In this document: piece by piece, positions 51,200 to 62,207 of the stretch
Layout of the letters: each line of letters opens with the position of its first letter
Position numbering within the stretch: the stretch's first letter is position 1
From: Epiperipatus broadwayi
Taxonomy: Eukaryota > Onychophora > Udeonychophora > Euonychophora > Peripatidae
Length of the DNA: 64,000 nt
Direction: 5' to 3'
NCBI GenBank assembly: GCA_028023455.1
Contig: JAQFVV010006857.1
Span: 60,001 to 124,000, forward strand
Program-made: the position numbers and the translations under genes
Notes under the pieces: generated by a model
What the model was told of the DNA's origin: nothing
What the model saw: only the letters and a program-made list of their open reading frames with translations
Databases searched by the model: none

Positions 51200-51385
51200 C
51201 AGTGCTCTCAGATCCAAAGCTCCTCACTGATGAAGGCCACAAGCCAGAAACTAGTCTGGGGATATTGGATGAGTAGGCATTAGATAGGGATTTTATGCAC
51301 AAGCCTTCTGGCATCCATTGATTACTCTGTTTAGCACAGGTGGCAATACTGTATGGAGAGTTTTGCTCTGTTTATCAACAATTAA
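51200..51385 (+). repeat. Truncated copy of the 10806 repeat family
   Basis: It shares with 10911-11071 the run from GTGCTCTCAGATCCAA through CTAGTCTGGG, ATTGGATGAGTAG, CATTGATTACTCTG and TACTGTATGGAGAGTTTT. The inverse left arm is missing here. It carries the better preserved hammerhead-like segment. Confidence 0.75.
51209..51273 (+). ncRNA. Hammerhead-ribozyme-like motif (type I layout)
   Basis: Both core boxes are present in order: CTGATGA (51227-51233) and GAAA (51247-51250). Stem I: TCCTCA (51221-51226) pairs with TGGGGA (51257-51262), and after an internal loop ATCCAA (51212-51217) pairs with TTGGAT (51265-51270). Stem II: GGC-CACAA-GCC (51235-51245). Stem III is minimal: A-C, loop TA, G-T (51250-51255). 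The predicted cleavage site follows GTC at 51256. An internal loop in stem I and a tiny stem III are known from hammerheads of animal retroelements (Penelope-like elements, small circular RNAs). Weak point: the first pair of stem II is an A-A mismatch where G-C is usual, so activity is uncertain. Confidence 0.6.
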
Positions 51386-52763
51386 TGTGCTAGTATAGGA
51401 AATGTGATCATGTGATGCTTAATGGTTTAAATCATTACTTGTTATACAAACATAAACATGTAAGTGCAAACACAAATATACTAATATAAATATAAACACA
51501 TTAATAAATTATTAAACCCTTTGAGAATTGGTTGCCTCAAACTTGGATCAGAGACCCGAAATTAAAATGTACATAAACCACTTTTGTTATATTTGAATAC
51601 AAATTTCTATACTATATAATAAAGAGCATAAATGATTTAATATTATATAATTTATATACTACACAGACACACCAATACAAATGCAAGCACATTAATAAAT
51701 TATACCATTTATCAAATAATTAAAAAAAAAATTTAAAATACTATTAATTAAAAAATTAAAATTGAATACTTAAGATGACGATTATGTTTTTATCATTGAA
51801 AGCCTTGAAATGCGAATCATCAGCATATTTTTAATCCATTTTAATGACTCTGACCGATAAAGCAATTATGCCTTTGTTGTCTTCGTGTAATCTAATAAAC
51901 TGACCAGAAAAGAAAAAAATTAAATGCAGCTATTAATAAAATATTCAAATTTTATCTGATTTCAACTTGTGATATGCCATTTTAAAGATTAATTTAAGCA
52001 GTAATGGATGCCGGGAAATCCGTTGACATCATGTATCTAGTTTTCATGCAATTTAAAAAAGAAAATAAAATTTCAATGAATCAGCTGCTGCAAGCATATG
52101 ATATGCTACAACCGCTCAACCCATTATTGAAAACTATTTTTAAAAAAAACTGAGTCTTACATATAAATAAAAATACAACAAAAGAAATATGCTAAAAGAA
52201 AACAACTAAGATCAAGAAAAAGTCTATGTTATCATCTTAGTAAGTTCTAAAATATAGATGTCAAAAGTTTTAATTTTCTGTTTTGAGATCATATTTACTA
52301 ATGTTCGCATTCCAAAAAACTCTTGTGATAATATGAAGTCAATAATTTGTTATTATAACAAGATTTCAATGATATATTCCCATCTCAAATATTTCCTAAT
52401 AAAATTTTAAATTTGTATAGTTTTGTTAACGTCAAACAAAAATTGTATCTTTTAATTTTACTACTTTACACATAAATTAATATAAATAAAAAAAAGTCTG
52501 GTTATTATAATGAAAATAAAATATTATATTTTATTCTATGTAAACAATTACTGATGTATTTTTTTTTCTTATAATAGTAAACTATTTTGGCTTTTTACTA
52601 TCTGTTTAATAGCAACAATATATTTACTAATTTGCTGAATATACAAAAATTATTTAATATTGGTATTAATAATTGCATACACACAATAAATAATATATTA
52701 ATTTACTTTCAAAAATTAAAATATATCTTTGACAGTAACAATAGATATGATGAAACCAAGATA
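51386..52763. other. ARL5 intron next to the penultimate exon
   Basis: AT-rich with no exon, RNA gene or repeat unit that I can support. The 70-codon + strand ORF ending at 52799 runs antisense into the ARL5 exon and is a shadow. Confidence 0.3.
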
Positions 52764-52769
52764 TCTTAC

Positions 52770-52921
52770 CCTTCTCCAGTTAAAGCACAGCAGGCTTGAA
52801 TCTGCCACCGGTGTGTTTTAACAGATGTCAAATTCAATTGCTGAGAAATTTCAGCTGCAGACATTGATCCTTTAATATCTTGTTTATTTGCAAATATTAA
52901 AACTGCAGCTTTGTTCAGGTC
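52770..52921 (-). CDS. ARL5: ARL5-like small GTPase, penultimate coding exon
   Basis: 152 bp on the minus strand, between an acceptor AG (52922-52923) and a donor GTAAGA (52764-52769). It encodes 50 residues plus two bases of a glycine codon. It begins [15 protein letters not shown], holding the guanine-specificity G4 motif NKQD, and continues [14 protein letters not shown] and [13 protein letters not shown]. The CAL triplet at the G5 position and the [10 protein letters not shown] block are typical of ARL5 rather than ARF1 (ATCA) or ARL1. The spliced continuation is at 32715-32760, across a 20,009-bp intron. The earlier exons (P-loop, switch regions) are not found between 52922 and 64000 and must lie further along. 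The protein is expected to bind GTP and act at the trans-Golgi. Confidence 0.93.
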
Positions 52922-53677
52922 CTTCAAAATATATATATATATAATTTAAACATACATGCAAACATGCCTAATTTTATATATTTATTAAAATTAACAAAAA
53001 TACATTTTATAAATGTATAATTATTAATATTATTGAAAAATTAATTGCAAATATTTTATTTCATAGTTAATATCAAACCATCAGCTAGCTCAGTTCAGTT
53101 TCAGACAAGTAATGACAACATTTATATTTAAAAAGATTATATCCTAAAATAACAATTAATGAATGTGATTCACTTTTCAAATTAAAATAGACTGAAAACA
53201 AGTGTACATATTATAACAGGAACCAGATTTGAACCCTGTTATAAATTAAAGGGATTCTAGATAGCCATACATATATGTAGATGTGGTAATCAGATGTATA
53301 TATTTGAGTCAAAATGACTAAATAAATTAGTGAAGATAGGCTTAAGGGGAGTTTTTGTGCTCAGTTGTTTTGGTGGAGTATATATGTTATTATATAATCA
53401 AATGTATAAAAAGAATTTTCTGGAAAAATGTATAATGTATATTTTTTTCTTATGTATAATTCTCTTTTATTTAATAAAAATAAAATATGTAAATGATGAA
53501 CAATGAATTAGATGTTATCTATGGAATGCTTTTACCGTAGGTATTGTATAAAGTTATTTTTAAAAAGTTTCTAATGAAATGTTAAGATAAAAAAACCTTG
53601 CTAAAAGGTTTTCTTTTGTAAAAAAAAAAAAAAAAAAAGACAAAAGAAGCCAGATCTGAGGCAGCGGTGTTCTAGAC

Positions 53678-54554
53678 CAGTGGTGCCCAACCTTTAACTT
53701 GACGCGAGCCAGTTGAGAATTTAAAAAAATTTGGGGAGCCACAATTATATATTACATTTTTCATATTACATTTATAAACATGGTACTTGGGTACTAAACC
53801 TGCAATGTAGGGAGATAGGTGGGGGGGGGGGGGATGGCCTATTCACATTGGTATCAATCCGCCGTTTCTAATGTGGCCAAAATAACGTGTACACGGATCT
53901 TTCTCGATGAAAACATCAATATATACAACAAAATATATATGTGTACACGAATCTATCTCGATAAAAACAACTATTTACAGCACTAAACATCAATATATAT
54001 ATATACAGCAAAATATATACGTGTACACGGATAAAAACAACTGTTTACAGCACTAAACATCGATATATACAGCAAAATATATACGTGTACATGGATCTAT
54101 CTCGATAAAAACTATTTCCAGCACTAAACACAATATATATACAGCACCAAACCAAACGTCTACAAGGATCTTTCTCGATAAAAACAACAATATATACAAG
54201 AGCACTAAACACAATATATATATATATAGCACCAAACCAAACGTGTACAGCAAAAAAAAAAAATGGTGTAATATGTTAAAAAGAAAAAAAAATGTAAATA
54301 CATTTTATTTATTAAAAATTTGGTAACATACATATAAATTACAATTACAGGAAAAATATATTTTATTTAATGTGAAACCTGACACTGCATATCGTTATTG
54401 TTTGTATTGTAAAAATGTTTATTTTTTAGTGTGTGCATGTGCCATCAAGGAACATAAAATATTTTATCAATTTTTTTGAAGAGTGCAATTCGAGCCACAT
54501 TAAACAGTTACGCGAGCCACATGTGACTCGCGAGCTACGGGTTGGGCATCCCTG
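53678..54554. mobile_element. Non-autonomous hAT element, 877 bp, perfect 8-bp duplication
   Basis: Ends are CAGTGGTGCCCAACCTTT and, inverse, CAGGGATGCCCAACCCGT, the common animal hAT terminus (CAG-start, GCCCAAC). Subterminal GCGAGCCA motifs recur at both ends. TTCTAGAC is duplicated exactly at 53670-53677 and 54555-54562. The interior is filled by a 70-80 bp minisatellite (53880-54250). No transposase. Confidence 0.93.
53880..54250. repeat. Minisatellite within the hAT element
   Basis: About five imperfect units of 60-85 bp built from GTGTACACGGATCT, TCTCGATAAAAACAAC, TTACAGCACTAAACA and ATATATACAGCA. Confidence 0.8.
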
Positions 54555-54562
54555 TTCTAGAC

Positions 54563-56429
54563 TAAGGAAATCACATAGGATAGTGATAAAAAATAACAAA
54601 CATTTTGAGGAATGATAGGAAGTATTGAGTCAGAAAAAGGAGATAGAACTTTCTAGAAAAAATAAATAAATAAATAGAAAAATCAAGAGACCAGATTATT
54701 ATTATTATGATTATCTTTTAACTGCTATGTATTAATTAATATTTGAAGTAATTGACTTATGATATTGCAAGAAAAATATATGCCAGCTAACATGAGTATG
54801 TTGGGGTAAAATCCTAAACATGCTGGGCTTTTATCCCACCGCTCCACAAAGGAAACAAAAGATGTTATATATGATTCTGTCATCGTTTGAAGCTAAAATC
54901 CACATCCATACCCATTCAACTCTCCAAATCTTATGATTCATCATCTTTTCATCAGAAGTTTTAAAAGCAAAGACATTCTTTAGGACAATCTTTATGGCCA
55001 TAGTTTTTAATACATTCTGTGTGTAATAAAGGATCTAATTTCCCTGGGGGACTAAAGGTAATATATATGTTCTTTCAAATTTATATAGATACGGATTATA
55101 AATTATATTTTTACAGTTTGTAATTCCTTTGTATTTAAGTCATGTAAATAATACTAAAGATAGAATAATTAATCTATGTATTAAATAACCATTTCTAATT
55201 GTTAAAGATAGATATATGGTTACATTTCATTAAATAATTGAGCATCATTATTTAGTTTCTTCTTTTATAATTATTCATTTAATCAAAATGTATGTTTTTT
55301 TAAAATAGTTTAGTGCGAATTACTCTGTAATAACATGTCTCTGTCAGTTTGAGTACTACCCACCCTGAATCATTAATACACTATCATCACTCTTATTAAC
55401 CCATCAGTATAATTTTTATGTAAAGCATAGGATTGGTGCTTGGAATCAGAAAACACCTAAGTCCATAAATATACTGCTTGGGAAAAATTAATTAGTAATT
55501 GTGAAAAACTAATGCTGAGTATCTATATACATACATCATTATGTTTATTTTATGTTCCTAGGGTGTTGAAGTTTTAGAATAACTTACCTCCAGGTCTATG
55601 GCTACTATAAGTCCATCTCAGTCGATTAAAGGTTTCATTCATGAATAAATCTTGTTAGTGATTAGTAATATATTTTGTAAAGATAGCGTAAATCCAACCA
55701 AGAACAAATGGGGAAAGGTAGAATCCATTACAATATATATATATTATTTTAAAAAAAAGTTATTTAACAGATATGTATGATTCTAATATCAAGTTATATT
55801 TTGATAATATAACTTATATAGGCAATCTTAAATCAAAACCATCCACAAACTTGCACTGTATTACAAAAATATTATGCAAAAAACTTTAGGAAAAAACAAA
55901 AGTTTACAATATTATATTCAATGGTCGGATATAACAAGTAAATAAATAAATATGGAAAGAAAATATAAAATTAAAGTGGAGAAAATATAAAACATTAAAC
56001 AAATTAATAAGTAATATTAAAAGTAAAGCTCATATTGAAAATAAAACAAAAATAAAAACCTGATTATGAACAATGTGATAAGTTTTATATTGTATCAACC
56101 AGAATAAGAAAAGAAGTCTGATAGAGCAATAAGTAGAAAAGATATAATGTCAGTTACATAATCCTTTTTTAGATAAAAATCACAAAATGAATTGTAAAAA
56201 TATAAAAGTTATAAAATATGTTCAAATATTAAAAAAAGAAAGTATAATCAATATTTTCAAGAAAATAATGAATCAATGCAATTGGATCATAACTGGAAAT
56301 CATAATTAAAAATTAAATTATGATTTAAGAATATATATGATATATACAGAGAGGCATTATTAATAGTCATTTAAGTTTGGGATATATAATTTTAAGATTT
56401 ATATAGGAAAATAATGAATGTTTATTATT
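54563..56429. other. AT-rich DNA, possible worn repeats
   Basis: No ARL5 upstream exon is found here. A segment at 55580-55640 (minus frame reads NETFNRLRWTYSSHRPG next to a GTAAGT donor-like site) looks protein-like but ends at once and is probably part of a repeat. Sequence from about 55680 may be the decayed 5' part of the LINE that follows. Confidence 0.3.
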
Positions 56430-58240
56430 TTTTATATATAGCTCACAGGGGTTGCAGTTACTTCTGTCTCAACTTTATATATGCATAATGTAATTATGCT
56501 ATGAAATTTTTTATAAAAACTTATCTGTATATGATAATTAATAAATGATAAGAAGGGGAAGAATTATAAGAATCATAAATCTGTTTATAGTTTATAATTT
56601 AAAAAAAAAAAAGACCACAGGATGGAGATGCTATAGTTTAATTAATTATATCTCAGTTGAGTGAAATACCTTGTATGGGAAAAAACCAATTGATTACAAA
56701 TCAGCAGGTGGAAAAAATGTATAAAAATACTATTATTTATTGCATTTTTAGATATAAAAAAGATGTATGATAGTATAGTTAGAAATAAAGGTTGTTTTCT
56801 CTTAGCGTGCTGAAACCGCTTGAGGGTGTAATTTCTATGCAAATGCACAGAAATACGCCGTTTAAATGGCCGCGCCGCTATATAACGTTCTATTCCAATA
56901 GTTAAGCATAAAAATAGTCTGTTTACTTGACTGTGGTGCCTATTTCTATGCTACAGCACAAAAATAGAACGTTTATTCTGCCGCAGAGGACGCCACCACT
57001 TACGGTGAACTGTTACACAATTCATATAAACAATCCCGTTTTAAGTTTAGCTACGATATCTATTTCTATGCTACAGCACAAAAATAGGACGTATTATTCT
57101 GCTGCAGTTTATACGAACAATCCCATTATTAACAGATATTTACAGCACAGAAGTAGGATGTTTATTCTGCCGCAACAGCCATTGCTACTTATGGTGAACT
57201 TTGTGTTATGTAGATTCTATGAACAATCCCATTTTAAATTTTGCTACGGGATTTTGTGAGGGTCTCTGTAATTGAGACTGTCAAAAGTCTTCAAATTCGT
57301 ATGCCCAAATCATTATTTTCCAAATCCAGTGATGTAGTATGAGGTAATAAAAATTGTGGAAACTTTGCCCCACTTCTGTAGACAAGGGTGACACTTTAAT
57401 TAATTGTCAAAGGGGAGGTGTAAGCATGATTTTTATGAAATCACGCTAAAATTATCTGAGATAAATCGCGAGACCAATCGAAAATACCGGCTTTATTTTT
57501 GGCCATGGTGTTGTTTTGAATAAATTCTTTCTTTTTATTCTTATTAAAATTACAAATTATATTTGCGTGGCCACGATGTTGTTTTGGGGAAATTATTGAT
57601 TTTTATTCTTGTTAAAATTAACAATTTTATTTGCATGGCCATGATGTTTTTGTTTTGGAGAAATTATTTATTTTTCTTCATGTTAAAATTTGATTTGCAT
57701 CATCACGATATTGTTTTTATTTGTTTTTATTCTTGTTAAAATTACAAATTTCATTTTAGAAAAATAAAAATTAAAAAAAAAAAGGTTTATCCAATTTATT
57801 TTTTATTTCTTTTAGATAAATTTCATTATTTATGATTTTATTGTAAATCAAAAAAAAGCACTATAAAGTTGAAAAAAAAAAAAAAAGAACGACGGCCTGA
57901 TAATCTGTTTGTTTACATAGAAATTACACCTTCAAGCAGTTTCAACACACTAAGAGAAAACAACCTAAATAAAATATGGAGATATCTTGAAAATATAAGA
58001 ATAGACCTAGGGTTGTCAAAAATGATTAAGAGTCTTTTCAAGTATAATTTTTATTTAAAACAAGGATACAGAATCATTGAAAGTTAAATGTGAAATTGGA
58101 TTAAAACAGAATCCATCACCACCATTATTATTTATTTTGAAATAAAAAAATTAGGCGTAGGAATGGTAATTTATATAACTAGAACCAGTGGAATATATAA
58201 TATGGCAGCTCTATTTTTTTTTACAAATAATTTGGTATTT
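56430..58240 (+). mobile_element. LINE reverse-transcriptase fragment, split by a TIR element
   Basis: The + strand reads SSQGLQLLLSQLY (worn NYRGI.LLS box, about 56440), then LLFIAFLDIKKMYDSI (RT A-box) up to the insertion at 56789. After the inserted element, the same frame resumes at 57974 with IWRYLENIRIDLGLSK and KQGYRIIES. Further on, TRTSGIYNMAALFF and NNLVFLM (about 58170-58240) stand where the ADD box is expected. It is the usual order of a LINE RT domain, dead through stops. The subfamily is not determined. Confidence 0.7.
56790..57965 (+). mobile_element. Non-autonomous hAT-like element, 1.18 kb, inside the LINE
   Basis: Perfect-looking 46-bp terminal inverted repeats: the left reads GGTTGTTTTCTCTTAGCGTG then CTGAAACCGCTTGAGGGTG, the right its inverse. 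The duplication is GAAATAAA (56782-56789) and TAAATAAA (57966-57973), 7 of 8. It belongs with the element at 48244. The left half holds three or four worn units around ATTTCTATGCTACAGCAC, TTTATTCTGCCGCA and GAACAATCCCATT (56940-57250), the right half units around TTGTTAAAATTA and GGCCATGATGTT. No transposase. Confidence 0.87.
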
Positions 58241-58299
58241 TTAATGTTTTTATTTAACTTACATTTCCTGTTTGTTTATAATACTTGTAAATACTTCTA

Positions 58300-59340
58300 T
58301 TAATTTAAGTTAAAATAAAATTTTACAATCGAAGTTTAATAGATTTAAATTCAATAAAACCGTTTCAAATTTGATACATAAGAAATATCTCGCAAAGCAA
58401 TATAGGACTATAATATTTTAGATAGATGATCTAGTTTTTAGATCTGGAACATTGGACAGGAAATTATGAATACTTTGATATCAAATTTAAAACTAATTTT
58501 AGTACTTCAATATATTTTAAGTAAGATTCACAAGTGGGCAATATGGAGATTTTTTTGGTTTCAATTTAAAGCATGAGTAAAGTTATAATATTTTAAAATC
58601 AAGATTTAATAGATTTAAATTCAATATAACTTGTTGAAATTTGGTAAATTTTTTCTAAATCACTACTATAATATATTAGATAAGTGACCTAATTTCTTAG
58701 ATATGGAACACTGGGCAGAAAAATTTTGAATATTTTGATATCAAATTTCAAAATTATTCTTAGAACTTCAATATGTTTTAAGTAATGCATGTGAATTTGT
58801 TGGTTTCAATTGTAAGCTTGATTTAAGTTAGAATAAAATAAAGTTAATTTACAATATAGTATTGTTAAGCTTCTTTTTTTTTTAAAAAAAAATTCAAATT
58901 AAAAAAAAATGTCAATCACTTTTCAACAGAAAGGATGTCATCATATTTTATGTAACTTAATGCTTTATTATACACATATATAATTATCTACACATACTAA
59001 ATATGATATATACGCATAAGAATACATATTAACTTATCGCAAAAATATCTAGTGATATTTGTAAAGTATAAGTGTTAAATTGATTTAAAGTAAAATCATG
59101 CCTATTAAGTGAAGTTCATTTACAATATAGTTTTGGTGGTTTTTTTAAAATAAAAATCTCCAATCAAAAGCAAAAATGTCAACCACTTTTTACTTAAAAG
59201 GATATTTTCATATTTTAAGTCAATTAATAATGATTTATTATATACATATATAATTATGTACACATGCTAAATATGTTATATACATAAAAAGTACACATAT
59301 TAATTTGTAGCAGACATATTTAATGACATATATATATTGC
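58300..59340. repeat. Two pairs of diverged tandem repeats, 250-265 bp each
   Basis: Pair one: AGTTTAATAGATTTAAATTCAATA near 58333 and AGATTTAATAGATTTAAATTC near 58602, each followed by TTTAGAT.TGGAACA.TGG and TTTGATATCAAATTT. Pair two: TTACAATATAGT near 58850 and 59110, each followed by AAAATGTCAA.CACTTTT, ATACACATATATAATTAT and CTAAATATG. Satellite-like and non-coding. Confidence 0.7.
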
Positions 59341-59710
59341 TACCTTCAGACATCTTTTAGAAATAAAGCTGATCTGATTTTATAAGCTTTCACTCACACC
59401 CTAAATAAATATAAAAAAGAATGAAAAAATAATATAAATAGGAATACACAGATAGGAAATTTTTTTCTTCTTTTGAACATACACAAATGACTTATTTCTT
59501 TCATTCTTATTTATACCAGCAAGTAAAAAGAGAAAAAGAATATACTTTTTTGTTGTTGTTTAAATTAATGTGTAAAAGAAATAAAAGTTTTTGGATTTAT
59601 TGTGATTAATTTTTATTAGCATTTGTGAAAATTGAGGAGATTCCAGTTTTTTTTTTTACTGTGAAAAGTTGCACTGTTTTAAGAAAACTTTAATATCCTC
59701 ATTGTGAAAT
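59341..59710. other. AT-rich DNA, no feature seen
   Basis: Simple sequence leading to the target duplication of the SINE. Confidence 0.3.
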
Positions 59711-59726
59711 ATCTTTGGATCATTTT

Positions 59727-59816
59727 TTTTTTGTGTCAAAGCATCAACCGGAAAGCGAACCCACAACAACTGCTTGTAAGTCAGCTGTGCTGACCACTCG
59801 ACCACCAACGCTTGAC
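59727..59816 (-). mobile_element. 90-bp tRNA-derived SINE (tRNA-like head, A tail) with 16-bp duplication
   Basis: The minus strand holds a perfect A-box TGGTCGAGTGG and, 44 nt on, a B-box-like GGTTCGCTTTCC. The acceptor-like ends GCGTTGG and TTGATGC can pair with G-U wobbles. A short A tail follows. The insertion is framed by ATCTTTGGATCATTTT at 59711-59726 and exactly again at 59817-59832, the mark of LINE-driven retroposition. The anticodon arm is degenerate, so it is a pseudo-tRNA or SINE, not a working tRNA gene. The 61-codon minus ORF across it is a by-product. Confidence 0.85.
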
Positions 59817-59832
59817 ATCTTTGGATCATTTT

Positions 59833-60840
59833 AACCAGCAAATAATTCTGTGTAACAGCATTATAAAATTAAGCTGATTAGAATGAAAGACCTAACATGT
59901 GAATTATCAATACAGCTAAGATGGAAAACTGCAATAGCTGAAAATCTTGTTATGATGGGATAGAGTCTAATTAGTGGACTAGTCAAATAAACCTAAAATT
60001 AAGTAATCTCATGCAGATGATAATTTTAAAAGTGCTTCATTTCTGCCTGCATGAACCATTGAGAATATAGAATACTACCTATCATCTTTCACATAACTTT
60101 TTACTGCCTATTCATAAACACATAATTTTATCAGGAGAATAATTCAATAAAAATACTTAAACCTTAAAACTTTCTTATGGATGAAATTTTTAAAAAAGGT
60201 TTGAAATTATATTTTAATAAGATGTAAAATCAGAATTCTGATGTTATAGTAAGAGAAATTTTATTTAAATTAAAAGGTCTTTATAAAAAAATCCACAGTA
60301 ATAACATTTACAGAAAATTTTAAAAGTAATAATATGCTGTGGAAAACTTTTAGCATTTTATTTTCCCATTAAATATATATTAATTTTTTTTTAAAAATTT
60401 CTTCTTAACATACTTTTTACAAATGCTAAAGCAAATAAAATTTAAAATTGATTTTTTTTTTCAATTAATAATAAATAATATTTATTATAACTTTGATATA
60501 TATTTATTTATCAATTAATTGACATTTTGACAATCTTCATTTATGTTATTATAATTAAATAATAATAATTATACAATTGTTTTATATTGGATGAACGCAT
60601 ATCAGAGCTCATAAGTTAAATGCAATCTAATTAAATGAATTTTCTCTGATATGAATACATATTTGCTTAAATGTATATATATTTTTATGCATTGGATTTA
60701 GTCCTAAGTATTATATAAGGTGTAAATATTGTAAATAAATTTTATTACATTATTTTAAGTGACCATTTTTCTCTTTCATTCCAAATCTAAGTAAACATAG
60801 CTATTACACACATCCTGTGATACATAGCCATGTTTTCTTT
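59833..60840. other. AT-rich DNA, no feature seen
   Basis: No exon, repeat unit or RNA gene that I can support. Confidence 0.3.
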
Positions 60841-60915
60841 TCAGCTAGTGGTGGGTAAATTGAAGGGTTAGCATCTAAAAAGTTAGGGAAGGATTTGAAT
60901 CCAACTTACAGATGC
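60841..60915 (+). repeat. tRNA-related repeat candidate
   Basis: GGATTTGAATCC sits in a T-arm-like hairpin (AAGTT...AACTT), about 45 nt after an A-box-like TAGTGGTGGGT. GCATCT and AGATGC enclose the arm. Suggestive of an old SINE, but the A-box is poor and no target duplication is seen. Confidence 0.3.
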
Positions 60916-61163
60916 TTCTTATTTTGAAGATGGTGTCCTAATCTGCAGAATAACAGATATGTTTAAAATAATAAATAATACCTATAGTAGCAAGGCATAT
61001 ATCCTCTCTCTATTTAGACATGTTTGATGGGAATGATGGTCAAGAAATATGGCTAGATACTCAGTCTGACCATTATTAGTTAGACTTAAGTTTAAAAATA
61101 GTCTGTTGTTATTCCTAACACCCATTAAATCCAGGGTTTAAACCCTCAAGCATTCTTATAAAG

Positions 61164-61300
61164 AATTGGATATACTTAAAAAGAGCAGTAAAACTATAGG
61201 TTCATTTTAATATAAATTATAAGTGTCAAAAATTGGATATACTTAAAAAGGATAGTAAAACTATAGGTTCATTTCAACATAAATTATAAGTGTCAAGTCA
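61164..61300. repeat. Two tandem copies of a 69-bp unit
   Basis: AATTGGATATACTTAAAAAG ... CTATAGGTTCATTT ... AATTATAAGTGTCAA occurs twice in a row with only a few differences. Confidence 0.85.
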
Positions 61301-61331
61301 ATTTCAAGTACAATATCATTTTACATTTTTA

Positions 61332-61608
61332 TTATATTAAATACTTTTATTTACCATGTACTAAAAAGCAAAAAAATAATTTGTTTCTTCAACTATAATT
61401 GGAATTTTTAGATTAAACTTGAAATAAAAGCATTGGAAGATCCAGAAATTAAATAAGTCAATCACTATTTTTCATAACAAGGGATTGACTTAATTACCTC
61501 CCCCTATGCTTTTATTTCAAGTTAAATCTAAAAACACCAACTTTGGTTAAACAAACAATTATTATTTTTTGCTTTTTAGTGCATGGTAAATAAAAGCATT
61601 TAATATAA
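61332..61608. repeat. Foldback element, about 110-bp arms
   Basis: Left TTTATTTACCATGTACTAAA and AACTTGAAATAAAAGCAT face right TTTAGTGCATGGTAAATAAA and ATGCTTTTATTTCAAGTT. AAGTCAATC and GATTGACTT close the inner part. MITE-like, no coding. Confidence 0.8.
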
Positions 61609-62199
61609 GAATTTTTTTAATATCTATTTATTTTTGCAAATACTGTAAATATGAAATTGTTATTAAAAAAGTGCGTAGAAATAGAAATAAATTTAAAACA
61701 ATTCTTTTGAAGAAAATTGTACGATCCTATTATTTAATGGAAAAGATAAGAGTGAAGAATAGAAAATATGTTTTGAAATGTAGTATAGAATATTTAGGTA
61801 CTTTGTTAAATAAATAAAAAAGTATATATATATAGTTGGGAATTAGAACTCAGAAGAAAAGCAAAAAATAAAATGAGTCAAATTTATTTGAATATGAAAC
61901 AAGATACATCAAACTACAGTAAAAAATCAATGCTTAATTAGTTGAACCAATAGATATGAATGATTGTAGTAAAAACAAAACATAAAACCATGCATAAACA
62001 ATCATCATGGAAGTTAATTTACATCCAAACATTCTAGTACATACAAAAACAAACAAACATTTATGGCTGCCAACAATTTTTGGTGAAAATGTTACAATAA
62101 GAAAGTAGTAGTGTCATTGCCAAATGGATGACTGGAAATCTCATATTGACTGTTAAGATTTGATTAGTTATATCAAAATATTATATTATCCAATCATTA
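61609..62199. other. AT-rich DNA, no feature seen
   Basis: Nothing recognised before the target duplication TTCTACAT at 62200-62207. Confidence 0.3.
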
Positions 62200-62207
62200 T
62201 TCTACAT

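Noticed and set aside
53820-53834. Long G run
   Set aside because: Simple sequence inside the hAT element, with no wider G-quadruplex pattern.
55580-55640. Exon-like minus segment next to a GTAAGT donor
   Set aside because: The frame ends at once upstream, it matches no ARL5 region, and no acceptor is convincing; treated as repeat-derived.
59656-59841. 61-codon minus ORF (contains VVEWSAQLTYKQ)
   Set aside because: Translation of the tRNA-like SINE; this type of peptide is a known artefact of tRNA-derived repeats.
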